This document shows positions 44,139-53,483 of a DNA stretch of 64,000 nt, in pieces; the stretch's first letter is position 1, and every line of letters begins with the position of its first letter. Where the stretch lies: contig NC_090129.1 of NCBI RefSeq assembly GCF_040581485.1, positions 27,432,764 through 27,496,763 on the forward strand. Direction: 5' to 3'. The notes beneath the pieces are model-generated. The model was not told where the DNA came from and searched no databases. It was given only the letters and a program-made list of their open reading frames with translations. Source of the DNA: Linepithema humile (taxonomy: Eukaryota > Arthropoda > Insecta > Hymenoptera > Formicidae). The translations under genes were made by a program, and so were the position numbers.

Positions 44139-47100
44139 GGGGCATTCTTTCTCAACTTTACACCTATGCTGCCCATTTTCTATTTGATCTAAAAATTTTT
44201 GAAAAAATCTTAAAATTTACAGAAAAATGTAAGCTTTCCAATGGCGCGTGGCAAAATTATCAAATTCAATTGGATCATACTTAAAATTTCAGAAAACCGA
44301 AAAAAAATAATAAAAACGATAATTATTCAAGTGTAGCGATTATTTATTCGACGTTTTTCTCTTCCAATTAAACTTTCGAGTACTCTGTTTATCTGTGCAC
44401 TGTCACATGAGTCTAACATGGCGGATCCAATATGGCCGCCAAAAATTTAAAAAATTTAAGAAATTAACGAATTTTTGTAAAACTTAATACCAAAGAGTTT
44501 TTCTGCAAGCTGAATACAAATCTCAAATCGGATTTTGAAAATTCAAAATGGCGGATCTAATACGACCACCAAAAATATTGAAAAATTTAAGAAGTTAACG
44601 GATTTTTATAAAACTTGGTATCAGGAGTATATTTGGGACGCAGATTTTAAAATTTCATTATTAAATTCGTATTTTTCGACCTATTTGGTCTAAAGATTAT
44701 CGAAAAACTATTAAAATTTATAACAAAATTCAAGTCCTCCATGGGCGCGTGGCAAAATTATCAAATTCAATTGGATCATTATTTTTTTTCTGAGCCTAGT
44801 CAAAAAAGTTTCATAAAATAAGATCGTGAAATCCATTTTGTACACATTCGAGAGAGTTTCTCTACCGCGATATTATCGCCATTCATTACAACATTTTAAC
44901 GTTAAAAAACGTTTCATTGTGATTCCGTAAATTTTTAAACGCTTTAATATTTGGATTTGTATATCCGACTCCCATGGTTCTGGGCTTTTTTGTGCTTTGA
45001 GCGTTTCTCTGAGGTTTTCTTCGAACAGTTCTTTTCAGAGCTATTTTTAACCGTTCTTTTAGGACTGCTCTCAGAACAATACTACAGAAAATTCTATTAT
45101 CTGTACTATTTTTGATCGTGAATCTTAGAATTTGATTTTGAATATGTCCAGTATACACGGTGATAGATGTTGCAATTCCTACAATGTGGAAGGTTACAGA
45201 GGGAAAGATCTTCGACGCATTTCGAGTGTTATCAAACGATTATTCCCAAAATTTCCAGATAATGCTAAAATTTGTGCAGCATGTAGGAAAATGAAATATC
45301 CTCGCATGAATGAAGATACGCACGTCTCATCGAGTCTTGATAAAACGTTTGATAATTGTACTCATGATACTGAACAGAATATTTCTGTATCTTCCGGTGC
45401 ATCTTCATTATCTTTCAGTGGAATTAAATGCAATATAAAATCACAAAGAGAGATTGAGTTGGAAGATATGTTGAGTGGATTGAAAGAAAAATTTTCCACT
45501 CTTGAAATTAATGATCCTTTGAGATTGACAATTTTGACTGTAGTACCAGATGCATGGAATCTAAGTCAAATTTCTCGGGAATTCAACTGTTCTAGGTATT
45601 TTGCAAAAAAAGCTAGAGAATTGAAAGCATCTAAGGGCGTTTTAGCAGAAACAACTGCTAAGAATGGTAAACCATTGCCGGAAAATACTGTTACACGAAT
45701 TAAAGATTTTTACAATAGTGACGAAAATAGCAGAATCATGCCAGGTATGAAAGATATGGTTTCAGTAAAAAATAACGAGGGCAGAGATTTGATTCAGAAA
45801 CGTCTTCTCCTTTCAGACTTAAGAAGTCTTTATGATATTTATAGTAAATGCCATCCTGACTGTCATGTTAGTTTTAGTAAATTTGCCCAACTCCGACCAA
45901 AACATTGTATACTTGCTGGTGCGAATGGTACGCATTCGGTCTGTGTCTGTACGATACATCAAAATTGCAAATTGATGATTGACTTTGTCAATTTAAATAA
46001 TCTTACTAAAGATTCCAATGTGATTTTACATGATTATAAAGATTGCTTACGCCAAATCGTGTGCAAAAATCCTGATGAAAATTGTTATATTGGTGAATGC
46101 AGTAAATGTCCTGGTATTATTGAATTAAAAAAACATTTGAAAGAACTTTTAGATGAGAAAGGTATTCACCAAATACAGTTCAGTGTCTGGACAACTGACA
46201 GATCAACTCTTCAGACGTAAATTCTTCCGTCGTCGGAATTTGTCGATAAATTTTGTGACAACTTTATTATTCTAAAACCTCATTTTTTCATTGCAAAAGA
46301 ACAATCTCGATTCTATCAGAAAAGAAAAGAGAATTTAAAAAAAGATGAAGTTCTTGCAGTATTAGATTTTTCTAAGAATTACAAGTATGTTGTGCAAGAT
46401 GCATCGCAGGCGTTCCATTTTAATAATCCACAATGTACTGTCTTTCCTGTCGTGTGTTACTATAAAAAAGAATTAGAACTTGAACACAAAAAGTTTTATT
46501 TTTTTGTCGGATAGTACACTTCATGACACAGCTGCTGTATATACTGTACAAAAGATGCTGATTCCTGAATTGAAAATAATAATTCCTGAGCTAAGAAGAG
46601 TAATCTACTTTAGCGATGGGACAAAACAGCCATATCTTTCATTTTAAAAATAAATATTAGATGATGAATCTAATGCATCACAAAGAGGATTTTGGTGTTG
46701 CAGCGGAATGGAACTATCATGCCACTGCACATGGTAAAGGTGCTTCAGACGGTGTAGGTGCTGTGTTCAAAAGGGAAGCTATGCAAGCTAGCCTCCTTAG
46801 TAAACCGAACGATGCCATTCTTTCATTCGAGAAACTTGTTGACTGGGCTCAAAAAATTCTAAAAGTATTAGTATACTGTCATATAAAGACAAAGAGCACC
46901 AAAAGACAAAAAAATTTTTGAAAAAACGATTTGATGTAGCTCCACCAGTTCCAGAGATTCTGAGAAATCACTGTTTCGTCCCAATCAACAAAGAAATGGT
47001 GATTAAGAGATATTCCAATGCTGGTAATAGTTTGACTTTTTCATATCAAGATTTCAAAAAGTAGGGGGTAAGAGCTCAGGCGACATCAGAATCAGAGGTA

Positions 47101-47854
47101 TCTTTAGTATCAAGTTTTATAAAAATCTGTCACTTTCCTAAATTTTCAATATTTTTGGTCTTTATATTAGATGACATTTTCAGTTTTCGAAATCCGACTT
47201 AAGATTTGTATTTAGCTGGCCGTAAAACTCTCTGTTCAAATTTTATAAAACTCCCTTACTTTTAAAAATTTTTCAAATTTTTAGTTGTCATATTAGATCC
47301 GCCATTTTGAATTTTCGAAATGCGACTTCAGATTCGTTATTAGCAACCCAAAAAAGTCCCTGATACCAAGTATTATAAAAATTCGTTAATTTCTAAAAAT
47401 TTTCAAAATGTTTTGGTGGCCATATTGGATCCGCCATTTTGTATTTTCGAAAGATAACTTTAGACTCGTATACAGTAACCCAAAAAATCCCTTGATACCA
47501 AGTTTTATAAAAATCAGTTAATTTCTTAAATTTTTTAAATTTTTGGCGGCCATATTGGATCCGCCATTTTAGTTTAGACTTATGTGACAGTGCACAGATA
47601 AACAGAGTACTCGAAAGTGTTAATTGGAAGAGAAAAACGTCGAATGAATAATCGCTACACTTGAATAATTACCGTTTTTATTATTTTTTTTCGGTTTTCT
47701 GAAATTTTAAGTATGATCTAATTGAATTTGATAATTTTGTCACGCGCCATTGGAAAGCTTACATTTTTCTGTAAATTTTAAGATTTTTTCAAAAATTTTT
47801 AGATCAAATAGAAAATGGGCAGCATGGATGTAAAGTTGAGAAAGAATGCCCCCC
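44139..47854 (+). mobile_element. 3.7-kb DNA transposon with long TIRs
   Basis: GGGGCATTCTTTCTCAACTT at the left is mirrored at the right (AAGTTGAGAAAGAATGCCCC), and near-perfect inverse identity continues for about 350 bp. Farther in, both sides have tandem units of about 118 bp containing the palindrome-like ATGGCGGATCCAATATGGCC (two on the left, four on the right). TATA/ATAT flanks both ends, too AT-rich to define the duplication. The single gene inside is broken. The superfamily is uncertain. Confidence 0.8.
45132..47062 (+). pseudogene. Transposase-like gene of the long-TIR element, broken
   Basis: The first frame (45132-46220, about 357 residues from the Met at 45144) has CCNSYNVEGYRGKDLRRI, CAACRKMK (a Cys pair), LRLTILTVVPDAW, SRIMPGMKDMVSVK, a conserved block FAQLRPKHCILAGANGTH followed by SVCVCTIHQNCKLM, and CYIGECSKCPG. 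It continues after a frameshift (46211-46510: VLAVLDFSKNYKYVVQDASQ, a probable first catalytic Asp), another break, then 46661-47060 (WNYHATAHGKGASDGVGAVFKR). This multi-domain family is widespread in animal genomes, usually unannotated. I take it as a DDE-type transposase because it sits centrally within long TIRs. At least three frame breaks or stops, so inactive. Confidence 0.7.
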
Positions 47855-48076
47855 ATATATATTTTCGCGTAAGAGATAAAAAACAATATTGGAGTTACAG
47901 TTGTACGTTCAGCATTTAAAAAATTTAAAAATTATAAAAATTACGCATGTTTATGCGCGGCGGAAGTATTTTTTATTTGAGGGGACAAAATTTATAAATA
48001 ATGAGACGAATCAATTGGTATAAAGAAAACACATAGTTGCTTTCAAGAAAAAATATGTAATTTGCAACATGCAATT
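47855..48076. repeat. Left part of dispersed repeat (copy of 37.42 kb)
   Basis: After ATATATTTTCGCG the sequence from about 47995 (AATGAGACGAATCAATTGGT with ATAAAGAAAACACAT) matches the repeat at 37420-37500. It is interrupted at 48077 by the solo LTR and resumes at 48878. Confidence 0.6.
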
Positions 48077-48873
48077 TGTGACGATGCGCCTACCACTCAT
48101 CGTCCCTACCGAGCGACCAGACGTAGGCTCGACGCCTATGACGCTCACGAGCGCTCGCGCCCATGCGATGCCCCAGCGTGGGGACCGCTCTCGCTGCGCG
48201 ACCGATACTCGCGGGTGGGAGGCCCGAGCCGGGTATATAAGCCGGCTCGGCCAGCATAACGGCACCTGTCCCGATCCGGTATCCGACCAGACCACATCTC
48301 TGGGTGCTCCCGAGATATACTCCGACTTTCCGCCGACAGGGCCGAGTTCTCCCGCTCTGCTGCCAGGGTTTCTCCCGGCGTTCGGTCTCTCCGATTTTCC
48401 GCCGACAGGGCCGGGTTCTCCCGCTCTGCTGCCAGGGTTTCTCCCGGCGTTCGGTCTCTCCAATTTTCCGCCGACAGGGCCGGGTTCTCCCGCTCTGCTG
48501 CCAGGGTTTCTCCCGGTGTTCGGTCTCTCCGATTTTCCCACCGACAGGGCCGGGTGCTCCCGCCCTGAAGCCAGGGTTCTCCCGGCTCGCGGCGCGCTAG
48601 GCCGTCCTAAAGGAGACGGGTGCTCCCTCTCCTAAAACCAGGGTTCTCCCGGTACGCGGTTGTATTATATAGAGTGTAGTTAACGTTAGTTTAAGTGAAC
48701 GCCATAGACCTAAGTGAGAACGTCCGCGCAGAAGCGCGCATTGTATTCCTCAGACAATTGAATAAACGAAGCTTTAATATATCTCATGGAGTGATCGATC
48801 AAGCTTCCCTCTTTCTCTCGAATCCTGACTCCGGCGAGCAGATCCGCAGCGTCGAGAAAGGCGAACCGTTACA
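48077..48873 (+). mobile_element. GC-rich solo LTR (797 bp)
   Basis: TGTGACGATGCGCC ... GGCGAACCGTTACA with AATT at 48073-48076 and 48874-48877. The undisturbed copy of the surrounding repeat at 37.5 kb confirms the empty site. GGGTATATAAGCCGGCTC near 48230 is a good TATA box. Downstream lie four tandem 69-bp units (starts 48321, 48390, 48459, 48528) built on CCGCCGACAGGGCCGGGTTC. GC content is far above the surroundings. The open frames through it (Pro/Gly/Ser-rich repeats on both strands) are repeat artefacts. Probably from a Ty3/gypsy-type element, given the 4-bp duplication; the internal part is gone. Confidence 0.8.
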
Positions 48874-48877
48874 AATT

Positions 48878-49311
48878 GAATACTTTTTTTTTAAACCAAT
48901 GTGTTTTCTTTATACCAATTGATTCGTCTCATTATTTTATGCATAAAAGTATTAAAGTAAGATTCCCAAAAATTGAATGTTTTACAAGATATTTTGTATT
49001 TTATGTCAAAATACTGTAATTTACAAGCCTTATAACTCGAAAAGTACTTAATGAAAAATAACTTCATTATAGTGTTTTGAAAAGCTCTTGACACCAGCTA
49101 TTAGATTTTAGAATAAAAAATAGGGTATTCCATTTAAAAAAACAAAATTGACCTTCATATGACCTTGGCATGTACACCCTAGGTTAAACCAATGTCATCA
49201 TCGGATGTCCCCCTCCAAACCCAACAACTTTTGTAAGGGTTATTTTCGGATTATTGGCTCCCCTGACGAGATATTCAGGTGCGTAATTTAAAATGGGACA
49301 TCCTGTATATA
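48878..49311. repeat. Right part of dispersed repeat (copy of 37.5-37.94 kb)
   Basis: It continues the repeat after the solo LTR (AACCAATGTGTTTTCTTTAT ...), nearly identical to 37520-37860, and ends AAATGGGACATCCTGTATAT. The two copies share the inner hairpin and terminal GGGACA(C/T)CCTGTATAT. Confidence 0.65.
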
Positions 49312-49785
49312 CAGGGTGTCCCAAAAATTTTGACACAGCGGCCGTATGCCGGTAGAGCAGACCAAACTGAACCGAAAAGTCCTCTACCATTTTACAATTT
49401 TCACAAGGGTTAAAGAGATATTAATTATTAAAGATTACCGAATGCGAACGCACGGCTGAGATACGACCGCCTACAGACTACGGTCGCTAGGCGCGTGGCG
49501 TGCGGTAAGCGGCGAGCGACAAGCGGCGGGACGCGCCGTTCGCCGCTCTCCGCTCGCCGCTCCCCGCTCCCCGCTTGTCGCTCGCCGCTTACCGCACGCC
49601 GCGCGCCTAGCGACCGTAGTCTGTAGGCGGTCGTATCTCAGCCGTGCGTTCGCATTCGGTAATCTTTAATAATTAATATCTCTTTAACCCTTGTGAAAAT
49701 TGTAAAATGGTAGAGGACTTTTCGGTTTAGTTTGGTCTGCTCTACCGGCATACGGCCGCTGTGTCAAAATTTTTGCGACACCCTG
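49312..49785. mobile_element. 474-bp palindromic MITE, CAGGGTGTCCCAAAAA ends
   Basis: CAGGGTGTCCCAAAAATTTT at the left is mirrored by AAAATTTTTGCGACACCCTG at the right, each flanked by TA. Inverse identity runs for about 220 bp per arm into a GC-rich CGCCGCTC / GAGCGGCG centre, so the whole element is one long hairpin. Relative of the 17-kb MITE by terminus, with unrelated arms. Confidence 0.85.
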
Positions 49786-50459
49786 TATATATATGCATTA
49801 AAAATTTTAAATAATGTTATTAATAATGTTATCAAAATTTTTATTTCTATATTATATTATTTTTACGTTACATTGGAGCAATGAACTCTTGCATAGAGTT
49901 CCTTTCCAGAAGGGGATTTATTATTTTGTAAGTTGTCCTGACTACCTGCGAATGTTTTCTTTGTGTGTGTCCCCTCTTTCGGCAATATGAATGTTAGCCG
50001 TTAACCGTCACTCGATTTGAGGAAGAGCTAGCATTAACATCGTGTTCTGCGGAGTGTTAAAAAAGTGAAAAAATGGAAAAAGCAAGCAAGTGCAGAAAAT
50101 TTTTCAGAATCCATTACAGAAGTGAAAAAAAAAATATAGATAATCAAAAAAGAAACGATCTGACTAACGCTCTTATATACTGCAAGAGTTTGCTCAAGGC
50201 TGAAAATCTTTTTACAAATACACCATCAACTGTAATATCAGCCGCTTCTATAGCCATGGGTGAAGAAATTTTTAAAGAAATCATTTTCATGTTGGAGGAC
50301 AGACAAATAGTAACGGATAAATGTTTAATCAGTGCTGAAGAATTTAACATAGATAATGAAGAGAAATATGAGGAGGTATGTTTTAAATTTTTTACTAATA
50401 TTTTTAGTATTTGTTTCTGGAAGCAATAAAGCATAATTGTCATAAAAATGCAAAACATA

Positions 50460-51384
50460 CGAGGGCTATATGATAAGTACCCGTGTTTAACGACAGAAAG
50501 CATCATTGACTCAAAGTCTGTATACCATCGTTTAACGTCATCTTCTAAACGACGCCAGTCAAAATTTCAAACAGATTTATCGAGTAGTTTTGTTTTGACA
50601 ACTGTTGAAAGTGGACAAGATTGTGTTTGTTTGCAACCATGGAAAAAGAGCAATATCGGTCAGTGATTCGATTCCTTTTTTTGGATGGGAAGACGTGTGA
50701 GGAAATCAAAGTGAAGTTGCATGTCGTTTATAAGGACCATGCACTTTCGATGACTACCATCAGATATTGGTTCAATGAATTTAAGCGTGGCCGAACATCC
50801 GTTTTTGATGAAGAGCGCCCAGGTCGTCCGATTGAGGTGACTACGGAGGATATGGTCAACAAAATCCATGATATCGTGTTAGCAGACCGCCGTGGTGAAG
50901 ATCAGAGAGATTGCTGACATTGTAAACATCTCAATTGAACGCGTACAAAATATCCTACACGAAAAATTGGGCATGAGAAAGCTATCGGCGAGATGGGTGC
51001 CGCGTTTGCAACAAAAAAAAAAAAAAACGCACCAGCTCATTCGTCCGCAATCGCCACTGCAAAACTGGTCGAATTACGCTACGAATTGCTGTCTCATCCA
51101 CCCTATTCTCCAGATTTGGCTTCCTGCAATTTCTATTTATTTTCAAACATGAAAAAATGGCTTGGCGGAAAGCGGTTCACGTCAAATGAGGAAATCATCG
51201 CCGAAACAGAGGCCTATTTTGCGGAGTTCTACAAATCATATTTTTTGGATGGTATAAAAATGTTGGAATATTGCTGGATTAAGCGTATCGAGCTGAAAGG
51301 AGACTATGTCGAAAAATAAGTAAAAAAAAATTTTTTTTAAATGCGTTTTCTTCCCTAACACGGGTACTTATCATACAGCCCTCG
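50460..51384 (+). mobile_element. Internally deleted mariner in transposase intron
   Basis: TIRs CGAGGGCTATATGATAAGTA and the inverse CGAGGGCTGTATGATAAGTA are flanked by TA at 50458-50459 and 51385-51386. At 925 bp it is about 350 bp shorter than a full mariner. The deletion point is an A14 run near 51013. Confidence 0.9.
50639..51319 (+). pseudogene. mariner transposase remnant
   Basis: The N-terminal helix-turn-helix region (MEKEQYRSVIRFLFLDGKT ... RYWFNEFKRGRTSVFDEERP, GRP linker) is intact to 50890. A one-base shift follows, then VKIREIADIVNISIERVQNI ... MRKLSARWVPR. The first two catalytic Asp regions are missing. The C-terminal part resumes at YELLSHPPYSPDLASCNFYL with the third catalytic position and runs to DYVEK. 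No function is possible. Confidence 0.9.
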
Positions 51385-52917
51385 TAACACGCAATTCTTT
51401 TGCTAATTGTCATAGTGTACAGACGAGACAAGCAGTTCGAGTCCAGAATTCGAGCCTGGTGAGGAAACGCTGCGATCTCATGATCACATTCCTTTAGAAT
51501 ATAAGGAAAAGGCGGTTGCTTTAATACAATTGCATCCCGAATGGTCTATAAAGACATTAAAAAGACAAGGCCTCAGCCGCTTGAAAGATGCCAGGATGCT
51601 ACGTACATGGAAAGAGGATGTCAAACGAGGTGGAACAACTATTGATAAATTTGTAAAAATTGAAACAGAAACTTTTACGAATTTTAAAGAAGCCAGAGAG
51701 TGCTTTAAGCAGGTAAAAAATTATAAAAAAATTATCTATATATTATAGAATTAAAAATTTTTTAAATATATATTGATAATTGACATTTTGAATTTTTGAA
51801 TTTTTCTAATTGTCAGATTACAACAAGGACTTTACAACAATGGGCAATGGCTATTGCATTTCTACTACTATTGGAAGATTTTACTTTTTCCGCTAGCAAA
51901 AGCTGGGTGACCAGATTTAAATGTAAATATAGGATAAGGCAAAGGAAAATTACAAGATTTGTAAGTAATAAAGAAGTAGCGTCATTTGAAGAAATTTTAC
52001 AAGCAGCGGAAGAATTCAGGACACAAACAAAAGCAATCATGCCCAACTTTAATTTTGATTTCATTATAAATACTGATCAAACAGGTTGTCAGTATCAAAT
52101 TCTATATAATAGATCGTTCGCACCGCAAGATACAAAAACAGTACTTGTTAAAAAAAAAGTTTACACAATATAACACATTCATATACAGCGCAATATTCTT
52201 TGACTGCATCAAGCAAATTGTTACCTACAGTCTTCTTATGTATGCAAGAACCAACCAAAAAATTTGGTCCTACCATTAAAAAAAAAGTAGATCATTTAAC
52301 TAATGAATGTAAGAATATTTTCGTAACATGCTCCAAATCAGGCAAACTCACAAAAGTTAATAAAGAGTTATATAAAGTAAAAAATAAGTTATATAAAGAT
52401 TTTCTTATATAAATTGTATTTCTCCATACGTAGAAAAAAATCAATTTCTATTACTTATCGATTTGTGGGGAGGACAAACTGATACAACAATTTACGATGA
52501 AATTTTTGAAGATGAGAGAGGAACAGCATCTTGTAATATAAAAGTAATTCCACCAAAATGTACTCTCTGTCAGCCTTGCGATGTATATTTTTATCGTCAA
52601 GTAAAAAAATTGATACACGAGAAGACGCTATTAAAATTCATTCGTTAATTTTGCATCAATTGAGGGCATCTATATTTAAAAAAATGATTTTATATGCATG
52701 GTACGCATCAAAATTGCTTCATGATAAACCATTATTTCTTAATGTTAATGATGTCTGTTTTCCTCTTACAATATTTAAAAAATCTTGCGCATGTAAAGAC
52801 ATTAGTTTTATATAATGTGCTCATTGTAAGTTAATATTATGTTTTAAATGCTTTTATGATAATTATCATCCAAAAGTGTGTAAACCTTGCGAGGATTCCG
52901 AAGAAGATTCCGATTAA

Positions 52918-53225
52918 ATTATGTAAAAGTAAAATTATTCATAAACCAAAAAATTATTTATAATTGTTTTTTATTAATCACCTTACTTTTTATTTTATAA
53001 AATTTTTAATGCATATATGGCGAGTAAATAATTAATATTTTATAATAATTTCATTGCAGGGTAATAATTTAAATAATATATTATTTTTTAATAATCTGCA
53101 TTAACATGGATGTGATTGTGCAACATTTTTAATAATTATTAAATAATTTTTTTCTTTAAGTATGTTATACAATCATATCCATGTTAATGCAGCTTATTAA
53201 AAAAAGGAAGAAAAAAAAAGAAAAA
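52918..53225. other. 3' part of the Tc5-like element, non-coding
   Basis: AT-rich, with a 25-bp inverse pair (AATCTGCATTAACATGGATG at 53092 against CATCCATGTTAATGCAG in inverse near 53177) around a 60-bp loop. Nothing coding. Confidence 0.5.
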
Positions 53226-53300
53226 AGCAAGATTCGAACCAGCAAACGTGCAATAGTTCGTTCTAGTAGTCAGTCGCCTTACGTTCACGGCTACTAGTGC
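53226..53300 (-). ncRNA. tRNA-like sequence at the inner edge of the Tc5-like TIR
   Basis: The minus strand reads TAGCCGTGAACGTAAGGCGA (A-box-like), CTGACTACTAG (like a Ser/Leu tRNA anticodon arm), and GGTTCGAATCT (B box, one mismatch), then TTGC and T6 C T9, which would end Pol III transcription. Acceptor pairing is poor, so it is tRNA-like, not a tRNA gene. Its 5' part overlaps the last bases of the TIR. Confidence 0.5.
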
Positions 53301-53480
53301 TCGACAATTGATTTTTCACGCATGGGTACATTACGGACACGGAAAAGTTTAAACTAATTTTTCTCGCGAATGTTTGAGAGTTGCGTCGAGTGGCTTTACC
53401 AGTAATTAATAGGAAGGTAGTACTATTATATATTTAAAGTTCATCAAAATCGGAGGGGACAAATCCTGAGCCTCCCCTTG
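53282..53480 (-). repeat. Right TIR of the Tc5-like element
   Basis: Inverse copy of 43536-43733, ending CCTCCCCTTG with TGA following. Confidence 0.9.
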
Positions 53481-53483
53481 TGA

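Larger units (their letters stand above)
50073..52917 (+). pseudogene. Tc5/pogo-type transposase, spliced and broken
   Basis: Exon 1 (50073-50375, MEKASKCRKFFRIHYRS ... EEKYEE), exon 2 (about 51428-51712, ending CFKQ) and exon 3 (from 51817) join in phase 0; intron 1 contains a mariner. Exon 2 (IPLEYKEKAVALIQLHPEWS) and exon 3 (SWVTRFKCKYRIRQRKITRF) resemble the paired helix-turn-helix DNA-binding region of pogo/CENP-B/Tc5 proteins. The DDE core follows: INTDQTG (first Asp, about 52070), LLLIDLWGG (second, about 52455) and TLCQPCDVYFYRQVKK (third, about 52575). A Cys/His tail (CAHCKL ... CFKCFYDNYHPKVC) ends near 52917. Frame breaks occur after 52173, near 52412 and near 52648. In the family the protein binds the TIRs and cuts the element out. 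Confidence 0.75.
43536..53480 (+). mobile_element. Tc4/Tc5-like DNA transposon, 9.9 kb with nested cargo
   Basis: Termini are CAAGGGGAGGCTCAGGATTT in inverted orientation, with TIRs of about 198 bp (43536-43733 and 53282-53480) differing at only a few positions. TGA occurs at 43533-43535 and 53481-53483, and the empty site reads CTGAG. The BEL integrase frame (ending RRGICS on one side, starting EVFSDNRT on the other) rejoins when the element and one TGA are set aside. C. elegans Tc4/Tc5 insert at CTNAG with TNA duplication, and from memory Tc5 begins CAAGGGAAGG, so the match is close. The transposase at 50073-52917 has Tc5/pogo features. Subtracting nested elements leaves roughly 3.5 kb, near the length of Tc5. 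Confidence 0.85.

Noticed and set aside
48321..48597. CRISPR-like array
   Set aside because: The units are contiguous 69-bp tandem repeats without unique spacers, in a eukaryotic LTR.
48011..48635. Long Pro/Gly/Ser-repeat open frames on both strands
   Set aside because: They are translations of the 69-bp tandem units in a GC-rich solo LTR. All frames are open because the unit length is a multiple of three and lacks stops.
43536..53480. Polinton/Maverick (large element with long TIRs)
   Set aside because: The 3-bp duplication, CAAGGGG ends, Tc5-type transposase and lack of polymerase B, ATPase or capsid genes all argue against it. The length is due to nested elements.
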